Origin: JBAWAP01 sp049589355
GTDB taxonomy: Bacteria > Chloroflexota > Anaerolineae > VGOG01
DNA: 33,561 nucleotides
Direction: 5' to 3'
NCBI GenBank assembly: GCA_049589355.1
Contig: JBAWAP010000360.1
Span: forward strand, 1-33,561
Shown here in pieces: positions 24,234 through 32,427 of this stretch. Every line of letters starts with the position of its first letter. Position 1 is the stretch's first letter. The notes below the pieces were generated by a model that worked only from the letters and a program-made list of their open reading frames with translations, was not told where the DNA came from and did not search any database. Position numbers and translations under genes: made by a program.

Positions 24234-25491
24234 CCAAGCGGTTCGCCAGCCAATCCACCAGGCTCAGGCGGCACATCAGATCAATCTCAACGCGCGGGGT
24301 GTAGAAGATGCCCGCCGTGCCACGCAAATCCTCTTCTTCGATGCCTTCGTAGGTGATGTTGACCAGGCTCTCGTAGACCTTGCCGATCATCTCCGGGTCA
24401 ACGGCCACCTCCTGGTCGAAGGGCGTATCTTCGCTGATGGTAAAGTTGTAGTGTTCGAGGAAGCCGGGCGTCTGGCCGTTGAAGCGGTCAAAGAGCATTT
24501 CAAAGACGGCGTCGGGCACAGTGAAGGGAAACTTTCTGTCTAAGTCATTGTGGGTGAACAAACCGCCATTGAGGTAGGGAGCCAGCGCCAGCGCATCTCG
24601 GATCTCTGGCGGGAAATGCCCACGATCCGCACGTCCGGCCTGGAACTTCTCGTTGAACGCCTCGAAGGAGAGCACCGAGAGCCACCGCTCGAAGAAGGTA
24701 TCGTTGGGTTGCCCAGAATCCTTGTAGGCTTCCCAGAAGGTGCACATGAAATCCGGGTTGTCGCCCAGCCAGCGTTTGCGCTGGATGAAGTAGAGGAACA
24801 TCAGACGGTTGAGGAATTGGAGCGCATAGTCGTGAGCCCAGACCGGATCGTTCGTCTGTTGGCATAGACGCTTTTGCAACTCTTCAAAGACATGGACGTA
24901 GCCCCTTTCGCCAGTGCGTGGGTCTCCCCAGAAGAATTTGCGCGTAACGGCTTCAACATCGAAGGCTTCGTCATGGCGCTGCTGAATCTCCAGCGGCGAC
25001 ACTCCGAATAGCGTGCGGGGAATCATCGCCACATCCAGCATCGAAATCCGCTCGGTGGCGGTGCGCAGACGCTCCTCAGGACCGATGGCGATGCGGCGCA
25101 AGAGGCGGCGAACCTTCCGCTCTTCGGCTTCAGGTTTTCTGGCTCCTTCTTTGACGTTGACGAAGTGCCAGCGGGTCTGGCTCTGGTCGGAGAAAATGAA
25201 GAGGGCATAGGAGTGCTCCCGTAGTAGACGGTTGACCACCGCCCGCTCGTCGGTCAGGCGCAAGCGGTCGGCGGCAAGGTGACAATACAGGATATGGAAG
25301 CCGTTAGCGTCGGCGAAGAGGATGGGATCTTCGGCCAGGGCCAGGCGTGCGCTTTCTGCCCAGTCCTGGCGTGGCAAGGGTTGATTGACGCGGTCGTAGT
25401 TGAGGTGCTGCCAGAAGAGCTGTTTGAGAGGCTCCAGCCCTTGCAGGCTCTTGAGGGTGGAGAGGATCGCGGTTTGAATATCCTTGCTCAT
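24064..25491 (-). pseudogene. N-terminal part of the broken IIG-type methylase
   Basis: The start MSKDIQTAILSTLKSLQGLE has GGGGGACCG upstream. The first 150 residues resemble the N-terminal region of COG1002-type methylases, and the segment GIFYTPRVEIDLMCRLSLVD marks the entrance to the methyltransferase core. Homology stops at LGEKHKP near 24215-24225; the remaining 50 codons of this frame are out-of-frame translation of the C-terminal part. In intact relatives (from memory) roughly 70-90 residues carrying the CDPACGSGAFL motif lie between these points. The reading frame changes exactly where that block is missing, so an out-of-frame deletion is the simplest explanation. There is no nuclease signature in this half that I can point to with confidence. 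Confidence 0.8.
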
Positions 25492-25638
25492 TTCGGTCCC
25501 CCGTTCACAATGGCGCTACAGCACGCCGGTTTAGAGGCTGAATTTCATGCAACCTCTCCAGGCTTTGCGAAGTACATCAGCATTTGGGCAAAGCCGCCAG
25601 CATCGCGTTAACGGAAGTAGTCAGAGCCGGTTCCAGAG

Positions 25639-26151
25639 TCAATACATCTGGAAGATTACTTTCTCCTTGCCACCGACCCGCTCTATGGCGGCCGATCCCA
25701 GGCACTCAAAATATCGCTGATAGTCCTTTTCCCTTCTGTACACTCGTACAGACTGGACAAAAGGCTCTAGCGCGGTCCAACATCGGGCAATAATGTGACT
25801 ATAGCCATCCAATACAAGATCTGCCGGAATCAGTTCCTTGTGTATTACATAGCCGATTCTGTCAAAGGTGCTGCTAACCCGTTCAGCGTTTCTGCGGGCT
25901 TCCTCCGGCAACTCGCTCAATGTCGATTCGCCCGTTTTCGCCAATGTCTGGTACATTGCCCTGTTGCAGTATACATATCTACGTGCTTGTCGTGTCTCAC
26001 TTGAATCGAGCTCCTGGTATATCTGCCATATCGCACCCAGAAGCTGTTCCTGTCTCATTGCTCTTATTTGCTGCCAAGCATACAACAGTGCAGCAACAAC
26101 TGCGATTGCTTCTACAAATTGGCTAATAGCCGCGAGCGCTTCCCAGTTCAT
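25639..26151 (-). CDS. DUF4760-like single-span membrane protein
   Basis: A 170-residue protein: an N-terminal hydrophobic helix (AISQFVEAIAVVAALLYAW, about residues 6-24) followed by a cytoplasmic helical domain with WQQIRAMRQEQLLGAIWQIYQELD and FDRIGYVIHKELIPADLVLDGY. This layout matches DUF4760-type proteins (from memory), whose function is unknown. The frame is open to 26247, but ATG at 26151 follows GGAGGAGAG and starts the conserved region. A sigma-70 promoter at 26219-26247 adjacent to hairpin A3 gives a leader of about 60 nt. Confidence 0.75.
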   Translation of the reverse strand: MNWEALAAISQFVEAIAVVAALLYAWQQIRAMRQEQLLGAIWQIYQELDSSETRQARRYVYCNRAMYQTLAKTGESTLSELPEEARRNAERVSSTFDRIGYVIHKELIPADLVLDGYSHIIARCWTALEPFVQSVRVYRREKDYQRYFECLGSAAIERVGGKEKVIFQMY

Positions 26152-26218
26152 CGTTTTGTCTCTCCTCCAGGGGCTATTTCGGACAGCTCTTTCCCTTTTC
26201 TTTTTGGCTGCCAAGCAT

Positions 26219-26247
26219 ACTATACCACATTTCGCCTCCTTTGGCAA
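26219..26247 (-). promoter_or_regulatory. Sigma-70 promoter of the DUF4760-like gene (repeat-borne)
   Basis: Minus-strand -35 TTGCCA (26242-26247), 17-bp spacer, -10 TATAGT (26219-26224). It is 3 bp from hairpin A3 and shows the same geometry as the copies at 6658 and 27009. Confidence 0.75.
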
Positions 26248-26250
26248 TAC

Positions 26251-26286
26251 AAAAAGCCACCTGCGCGGTTAACGCAGGTGGCTTTT
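26251..26286 (-). terminator. Repeat hairpin A3, intrinsic terminator
   Basis: A perfect stem with AAAAGCCACCTGCG and CGCAGGTGGCTTTT around a 7-base loop, followed by U-runs on either strand. It lies about 165 bp after the stop of the small membrane protein gene and immediately before the promoter of the next gene. Confidence 0.85.
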
Positions 26287-26451
26287 GTTGGCTACCCGAC
26301 GGCAGCAAAGAAGAAACCTGTGACAGCGATGGAGACCCAAAAGAAGAGCCCGCTCCCCTCATGGGTGACGGCCACCCTGTCCCAGATAAACGCCACCAGT
26401 AAGAGGCCTGGAATTGCAGCAAAGAACCAAGCCAGGTGACGTTCTTGCGGT

Positions 26452-26781
26452 TTACCCTTTAGCGGTTTCCAACAAGGCTCTTATTGCGACCAAAAGCATG
26501 GCTGCGGCGATGAAGATCAGGGCGTTCGCCAGGATGTTTGTCAGGACGAAGCCGACCACGGGCAGGGATCGGACCGCCGAGGCAGACAGTGCGAGTGCGA
26601 CAGCTGGTAATAGAAATCCTTGTGGCTCCTTGGTGGATACATTAAGAAAGCCAACAACCAGGCCAAGAATCGCAAGGAGCCAGGTAACCCAATACACGTC
26701 TACGACAAATAATCCAGCCAGAACTGCCAGCACAAGGCCTGCGATGAAAGCCCATCTGCCGACTTTTTCCATACTAGGCAT
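26452..26781 (-). CDS. Small four-helix membrane protein, unknown
   Basis: A 109-residue hydrophobic protein with four likely transmembrane helices (WAFIAGLVLAVLAGLFVV, WVTWLLAILGLVVGFLNV, LLPAVALALSASAV and ILANALIFIAAAMLLVAI). The frame opens at a TTG (26799), but AAAGGAGAG followed by 6 bases and ATG at 26781 marks the likely start. No family is recognised with confidence. Its promoter at 27009-27037 gives a leader of about 220 nt in which I see no gene. Confidence 0.7.
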   Translation of the reverse strand: MPSMEKVGRWAFIAGLVLAVLAGLFVVDVYWVTWLLAILGLVVGFLNVSTKEPQGFLLPAVALALSASAVRSLPVVGFVLTNILANALIFIAAAMLLVAIRALLETAKG

Positions 26782-27008
26782 AAGAAACTCTCCTTTCAAT
26801 CAGAAAAGTGTCGTGGAAACTACAGGTCTTTCAAACATTAAAACACCCTGAACTGATACGCTCGATAGGCACCACCACCCCCCTTACAGAAAAATTAAAA
26901 GGCGAAAGCGAAGCCTTGGCTGATGCCAGGCTACCTTCGGCAGCTATCAAGAGAGTTTGTCGTTTTCTTCCGCTACAGTGAACTCATCGGCGCTGTTCTC
27001 TTGATTCT

Positions 27009-27037
27009 ATTATACCAAATTACTAAGGCTTTGTCAA
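27009..27037 (-). promoter_or_regulatory. Near-consensus sigma-70 promoter (repeat-borne)
   Basis: Minus-strand TTGACA (27032-27037), exactly 17 bp, then TATAAT (27009-27014), a full match to the sigma-70 consensus. It reads toward the small membrane protein gene at 26452-26781 and sits directly beyond hairpin A4. Confidence 0.85.
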
Positions 27038-27051
27038 TAGTTTCAGGGAGC

Positions 27052-27087
27052 AAAAAGCCACCTGCGCGGTTAACGCAGGTGGCTTTT
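27052..27087 (-). terminator. Repeat hairpin A4, intrinsic terminator
   Basis: Identical stem-loop to A3 (arms AAAAGCCACCTGCG and CGCAGGTGGCTTTT) with a U5 run on the minus strand. It would stop transcripts from the LysM gene side before the promoter at 27009-27037. Confidence 0.85.
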
Positions 27088-27229
27088 CCCTCGTTCTTTC
27101 ATCCCTTTGCAAATCACGCGCCGAAAACACGATTCCAGAGCCGAGGTGCTCAGTCGAGCCGATGTCATCATCTTACCACGTTTTATCCGTTCTTGAAACA
27201 CTGCTAACTTGCCTGAGCGCATACATACC

Positions 27230-27267
27230 AAAAAACTCCTCGGCGGATCGGCCAACCGGGGAGTTTT
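27230..27267 (-). terminator. Repeat hairpin B4
   Basis: Arms AAAACTCCTCGG and CCGGGGAGTTTT with a loop including GATCGGCC. The stem is well paired and followed by T-runs on both strands. This copy keeps pairing while differing in sequence from B1-B3, which is compensatory change in favour of a conserved RNA or DNA hairpin. Confidence 0.78.
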
Positions 27268-27281
27268 GGGACTGGACAGGT

Positions 27282-27524
27282 GCTAGTACACGTGGGCGTA
27301 AATCCTTCCCCAATTAAGCGTCGAGCCAGAGCGCCGGTCGAGTAGGAGCGACTTGTGTTGAGCTTGTCGAAACAAGCGACGTATCGAGACCAAGCGGCTT
27401 GTGCAAGGTGCTTCCGTAGGCGGGAAACGCTTGGTTTCGATACACTTCTCCACTGGCGCTACGAAGTTACTCAACCGGCGCTTGTCCTGCAACTACCGAA
27501 GGATTTCCGCCGAGGTGTACTAGC
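27282..27524. repeat. 243-bp foldback element (paired REP sequences)
   Basis: The two ends are inverted copies: GCTAGTACAC and AAATCCTTC on the left (27282-27308) match the complement of the right end (27498-27524). Nested inside are further inverted pairs: GCGCCGGT-GAGTA on both arms, and GTATCGAGACCAAGCG against CGCTTGGTTTCGATAC. An internal hairpin contains TTGAGCTTGTCGAAAC, the core of a common REP type. No gene is encoded. It directly follows the LysM gene stop codon on the minus strand, so it may act as a very large 3' hairpin. Confidence 0.75.
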
Positions 27525-27530
27525 CTTTTC

Positions 27531-28835
27531 TTAAGGCAGTATTTCCCAATTTGCAGGGAATTCACAGAGATACACTACACGATTGTCGGGCAGGTCAAAG
27601 TAGATGCCGGTCAGTCCGTGGCGCCCGACGCGGACCGTTTCTATCAACATGGCGTAGCCGATTTCCTCCGTCGTCGGCCACCCTAGCCTATCACGAACGC
27701 CTGGCTGACTTGTCCATAGCTTGCCGAAACCGCGCACAGGCGGCAACAGTCCCTGGGGAGGTGTCTCTTCAATATTGATGGGCTCGCCCTCGTTCCAGGT
27801 ATCCGGATACGTTTCGTAGCTGCCATCATCGTAGAGCACGTAAACCTCGCGTGTGTCGCCGCGCCAGACCATATGGCCGCCCTCAAATGGCTCATAGGCA
27901 GCCGGTACGTAGTCATGGGTAAGGGGGCACTCACTGGCTATATACTCATCGTACCGGCAGATAATGCCGACGGTTGCATAAGTGCCGAGGATTACGCCGT
28001 TCGCATCAGAAGCGCCGAGGTAATACGTGACCGCCGTGACATATTCCTCTGGAAGCGAGAGCGCCATAGAGCCGCTCGCTGCGATATTTGGGGCTTCCAC
28101 ATTTTCGAGTAAGAAGATACCCTCAGGGCTCAACCGTGTAATACTCACGCTACTGGCGTTGCGCACGTCCCAGGTCAATGTAACGGTTCCCCCACGCTCG
28201 ACCGGGTCTGGGCTGGCAGTGAAGGAAGCGATCTTCATATCCGTCCTGAGCGGAACGCTGAGTCTCTTGGCAATTGCCTGGTTATTCTCATCAACCATCA
28301 ACTGGCCGTTGGCGTCGTTCGCCAAGACGTTAAATCGAACCTGATTACCACCAGAGAACTTGACTCCCGAAAGCGCGACGGGCAAGCTCCCTAACAGCGG
28401 GAGTTGAGAATGGGCTACGTCGTTCATGTTCTTGTCAGTCCACTGAACTGTCACACTGCTGGCGCCGCGCACGTTCCAACTTAGCGTTATCGTCCCCGTG
28501 GGGTCAGCCGGACTCGGACTGGCAGTAAAGGAGAGGATTTGTGGTGGTCCGCCTAGCGGGGGGATGAGGAGCTTCCAGCCGGGGTGGATCAGATTGGGGT
28601 TCTCGATGTAGGCGAAGCTGGAATCTTCCTCATGTTTGGCGTTGGTAGCGCCCAAGATGGCCCAATAGGCCGGGCCGCTGCCCAGGTACTTCTCCGCCAG
28701 AGTCCAGAGGTTGTCCCCTAACTTAACCGTGTAAGTCATCTCCTCCTGGGCCGATGGAGCACCGCTGGCCGTACTCACCAGGATCAGCAGCATTGTGAGT
28801 GTTAGAACCAGACTAATAAGCGTCTTCCTAGACAT
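27531..28835 (-). CDS. Secreted LysM and Ig-like domain protein with LGFP-like C-terminus
   Basis: A 434-residue exported protein. The signal peptide is MSRKTLISLVLTLTMLLILV with likely cleavage after ASG-A. A LysM domain follows (YTVKLGDNLWTLAEKYLG to PNLIHPGWKLLIPP, about residues 35-93), which binds peptidoglycan or related glycans. Two Ig-like/PKD-like domains come next, each with a FTASP start and the TLSWNVRGASSVTV or TLTWDVRNASSVSI core (about 101-200 and 204-295). The C-terminal region has a GFGKLWTSQPGVRDRLGWPT motif resembling LGFP repeats. GGGAGGTAAG precedes the ATG. It is probably wall-associated; binding partner unknown. It lies just downstream of ABC cassette 4, but the two need not be linked functionally. 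Confidence 0.88.
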   Translation of the reverse strand: MSRKTLISLVLTLTMLLILVSTASGAPSAQEEMTYTVKLGDNLWTLAEKYLGSGPAYWAILGATNAKHEEDSSFAYIENPNLIHPGWKLLIPPLGGPPQILSFTASPSPADPTGTITLSWNVRGASSVTVQWTDKNMNDVAHSQLPLLGSLPVALSGVKFSGGNQVRFNVLANDANGQLMVDENNQAIAKRLSVPLRTDMKIASFTASPDPVERGGTVTLTWDVRNASSVSITRLSPEGIFLLENVEAPNIAASGSMALSLPEEYVTAVTYYLGASDANGVILGTYATVGIICRYDEYIASECPLTHDYVPAAYEPFEGGHMVWRGDTREVYVLYDDGSYETYPDTWNEGEPINIEETPPQGLLPPVRGFGKLWTSQPGVRDRLGWPTTEEIGYAMLIETVRVGRHGLTGIYFDLPDNRVVYLCEFPANWEILP

Positions 28836-28902
28836 TTCTTACCTCCCTCGAAGTATTCACCAAAGTGGCGCGTGTGTTTCGTTTCATGGTTTCAAGTTCG
28901 TT

Positions 28903-30165
28903 CTATTCCCGCCACCCTGTCGCCAGGCGCCGCCAGTTGAATGGGGCATCGGAGAGCAGGTTGCCGGCGCGGAAGAAGCGCCCCGCTAACACTACCATCA
29001 GGTAGGTGGTGAGGGCCAATCCTGCCAGACTGACGATGACCTGCCAAAGCGGCACTTCCCCCAGTGCCAGCCGCGTCACCATCGCGCTCGGGGCACTGAA
29101 CGGGAAGAGGCTCAACACTAAAGTCAGGGGGTGGTTCGGTTCCTCCACGAAGAGCTGGCTGAACATCAGGGTAGGCATGAGCGGGATAACCAACAGCCAG
29201 GTCACCTGGCCGCCCTCGCGGGCGGTGGGCGCAATCGCTCCTGCGGCTGCCATCACAGAGGCGAAGAGCAAGAAGCCTAGCACCAAGAAAAGGATGGCCC
29301 AAACAATGAAGCCAGGCGGGAACGTAAAACCAGATATGTCTAACAAAGCTGCACCCCGATTGAGTATCAGCATCCCGCCACCGAGCCAGACGCCCAGTTG
29401 CACCAACGTGACCACACTCAAGCCCAGGATCTTGCCCATCATCAGTTGGCGGGGGTGTAGGCTGAGCAGCAACACCTCGACGGTGCGGTTTTCTTTCTCG
29501 GCGACGACACTGCGCAGGAGGTAACCGCTGCCCACCAACAAAATGAAGTAGAAGATGTACGGCATCACGCGGGCGACAATCTCAGCCAGCGCCCGAACAC
29601 TCTCGTCGGCTTCCACGGGTGGGTTGATGACGTGTCGGTCCGCGTAGGCAGCGGGGACGGGGTCTCGCAGGGTGCTGGCTAACTGCACGTCGCCGCTGAG
29701 GTTGAGGTTGATGAGGTATTGGAGTATCCACTCGTTGGCACTGTTAAAGGCGGCGCCCATGTTTTCGCCGCTGGCGAGTATCTGGAAATCCTTGTCGTAA
29801 ACGGTGACGTCCCCGCTGGCGATGTAGTCGGCGGGGATGTGAACGTACTGTTCGATTTCATCCGCTTCCAGGGCGGCCCGGGCAGTGGCTTCATCGGGGT
29901 AGGGCAGGAACAGGTCGGGGGGAAAGCCTGCTGGCACTTCGGCAATCAGCCCCGCCTCGTCCACCAGGCCAATCGCTGGCATTTCGGTGGTGCTTGTTTC
30001 TTTTGCCTTGTCAGCGCCGGCACTTCCCAACCCACTATCTCGAATCTCGCCGTAAGTTACGAACGCGAGGAGCACGGCTGGCATCAGAAAGGTCATGACC
30101 CAGAACGAGGGTCTCCTGAGCGTCGTGACGACTTCGTGTCTGATGACTAACCAAATGCTTTGCAT
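28903..30165 (-). CDS. ABC-2 type transporter permease, NatB-like (second permease of cassette 4)
   Basis: A 420-residue membrane protein with one N-terminal helix (about residues 19-37), an extracytoplasmic domain with the phrase IPADYIASGDVTVYD and a C-terminal helix bundle starting near VMPYIFYFILLVGSG. The coupling loop AEKENRTVEVLLLSLHPRQ is well conserved. Paralogous to the permease at 753-1988, which occupies the same place in cassette 1. The start has GGAGGATACC upstream. Third gene of the operon. Confidence 0.92.
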   Translation of the reverse strand: MQSIWLVIRHEVVTTLRRPSFWVMTFLMPAVLLAFVTYGEIRDSGLGSAGADKAKETSTTEMPAIGLVDEAGLIAEVPAGFPPDLFLPYPDEATARAALEADEIEQYVHIPADYIASGDVTVYDKDFQILASGENMGAAFNSANEWILQYLINLNLSGDVQLASTLRDPVPAAYADRHVINPPVEADESVRALAEIVARVMPYIFYFILLVGSGYLLRSVVAEKENRTVEVLLLSLHPRQLMMGKILGLSVVTLVQLGVWLGGGMLILNRGAALLDISGFTFPPGFIVWAILFLVLGFLLFASVMAAAGAIAPTAREGGQVTWLLVIPLMPTLMFSQLFVEEPNHPLTLVLSLFPFSAPSAMVTRLALGEVPLWQVIVSLAGLALTTYLMVVLAGRFFRAGNLLSDAPFNWRRLATGWRE

Positions 30166-30191
30166 GATGGTATCCTCCTAACCTCCCCTTA

Positions 30192-31395
30192 TCACCGCCA
30201 TTGCCGCCCCTTCGACGTGCTCAGGGCAAGCTTCAGGTTGAGCGGCTGCCCATAGCGCAACATGCCGGCCCGGAAAATCCGCGCCGCTGCCCACAACATG
30301 AGAATCGTGGCGGCGACCAACAAGGCCCAACTGACCCCGATTTGCCACAGCGGCACTGTGCCCAGGCCCCAGCGCAGGGAGATGGTCATAAAGGCGGTGG
30401 TGGGGAACAGGGTGAAGAAGACGACCACTGGAGCGGCAGGGTTCTCGAAAATGACCATCAGCAGGAAGATCGGGAGCATGAAGAGCAGGTTGAGAAGGCC
30501 GGCCACTTGCTGGGCCTCCTGTACCTTTGTCACCGCCCCGCCAATGGCCACCATCACCGCCGCAATCAGGGCATACGAAGGGAAGAAGAAGAGGCCCATG
30601 ACTCCCAGATATGCCCACGGCACCGTTATCTGCTGTAAAAATTCGACGCGGGGCGCTGCGACGGTCAGCCCGACGACGATAGTGATGACATAAATGGAAA
30701 GCTGAGTCAAGGCTGCTGCCAGCAGACCCACCGTCTTGCCGCCGATGAGCTGTCCCGGCGTCACAGAAGTGACCATGATCTCCATCGTTCGGTTTTCCTT
30801 TTCAGCAGCCACCACCTGTAGCATATAGCCTGATGCCGACATGGTGGCGATGAAGAAGAAGAAAGTGGCGACGAAAGGCAGGACGACGTTGATCATGCTG
30901 CTTTCGCTGAACTCCCGATTGCTGACGATGTCGTGCACGGTGACGTTGGGCCCCTCGAGCAGCCGGTTTCGCACCTCATCCGGGTACGTGGCGACGAGAT
31001 TGAGGCGCACAAAGTTGTTGAACTCGCCCCAGACGTCGCTGCTGGGTGGCTTTTCCAAATAGTAGAGGTCTGTCTGGAGCGTGTTTGGGTAGTCGGACGG
31101 CAAGACGAAGAAGGCCTGGATCTCTTCGCCTTCGAGGGCGGCGAGGGCGGCCTCTTCGTCGGGGAAAGCGCGCACTTCGATGCCTGTCGGTATCGGGGGG
31201 AGTGACGGCCGGGTGACATCGAGAACGCCAGCATTGTCCACGTACCCCAGCGGCGATTTGTTCTCGCCCGATACCTCGATCACGATGACAAGCGCGATCA
31301 ACGCTACCATCCCCAAAGGGATCGCTAACGTGAGGAGGATAAACGCGCGCTTGAACACCGTGCCGCGGTATTCGTGTTTTGCGATCAACCAGAGA

Positions 31396-31403
<8 letters not shown>
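30192..31403 (-). CDS. ABC-2 type transporter permease, NatB-like (first permease of cassette 4)
   Basis: A 403-residue membrane protein beginning MHNLWLIAKHEYRGTVFKRA. ATG at 31403 is chosen because it matches the start of the paralogue at 3258 and overlaps the ATPase gene by 8 bp; the longer open frame to 31481 would bury the ATPase end. It has the extracytoplasmic domain (LPSDYPNTLQTDLYYLE), coupling loop AEKENRTMEIMVTSVTPGQ and six C-terminal helices. The last residues ALSTSKGRQWR are encoded by a REP-like repeat (30208-30226), which has altered or extended the C-terminus relative to the cassette 1 copy. Confidence 0.9.
30208..30226. repeat. REP-like palindrome at the 3' end of the permease gene
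   Basis: CCCTTCGACGTGCTCAGGG, the same repeat type as 8580-8598 in inverse orientation. It is read through in frame and contributes the C-terminal ALSTSKG of the permease. Confidence 0.6.
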
Positions 31404-32316
<913 letters not shown>

Positions 32317-32427
32317 TTGAGATCCTCCTTTGTGCAGACCTTAGGGGGTTGGGTTTTCGCGTTTCTCGGACATGACTTGTTTCTCTTTCATTCTGGCTGA
32401 TTGTCGTCGCCAAATCCGTTAGCGCCT

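Larger units (their letters stand above)
27052..27267 (-). repeat. Long dispersed repeat, copy 2 (hairpin A4, spacer, hairpin B4)
   Basis: This block is the counterpart of 6694-6905, with the same order of hairpin A, conserved spacer and hairpin B. Differences are scattered single bases plus a small insertion near the A end that shifts any reading frame. The A-B order on the minus strand is B hairpin, spacer, A hairpin, promoter. Confidence 0.75.

Noticed and set aside
23319..24356. A 345-codon plus-strand frame opposite the methylase
   Set aside because: It overlaps coding sequence with motif IV on the minus strand and shows no recognisable domain.
14714..25491. A complete DISARM or BREX system
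   Set aside because: A PLD domain, SNF2 helicase and adenine methylase are present, but no DrmA/DrmB-like, PglZ or BrxC/BrxL-like protein is visible in the window.
32320..32400. A 16-codon frame (MKEKQVMSEKRENPTP) ahead of ABC cassette 4, considered as a leader peptide
   Set aside because: No ribosome-binding site, no attenuator structure, and no second copy ahead of cassette 1.
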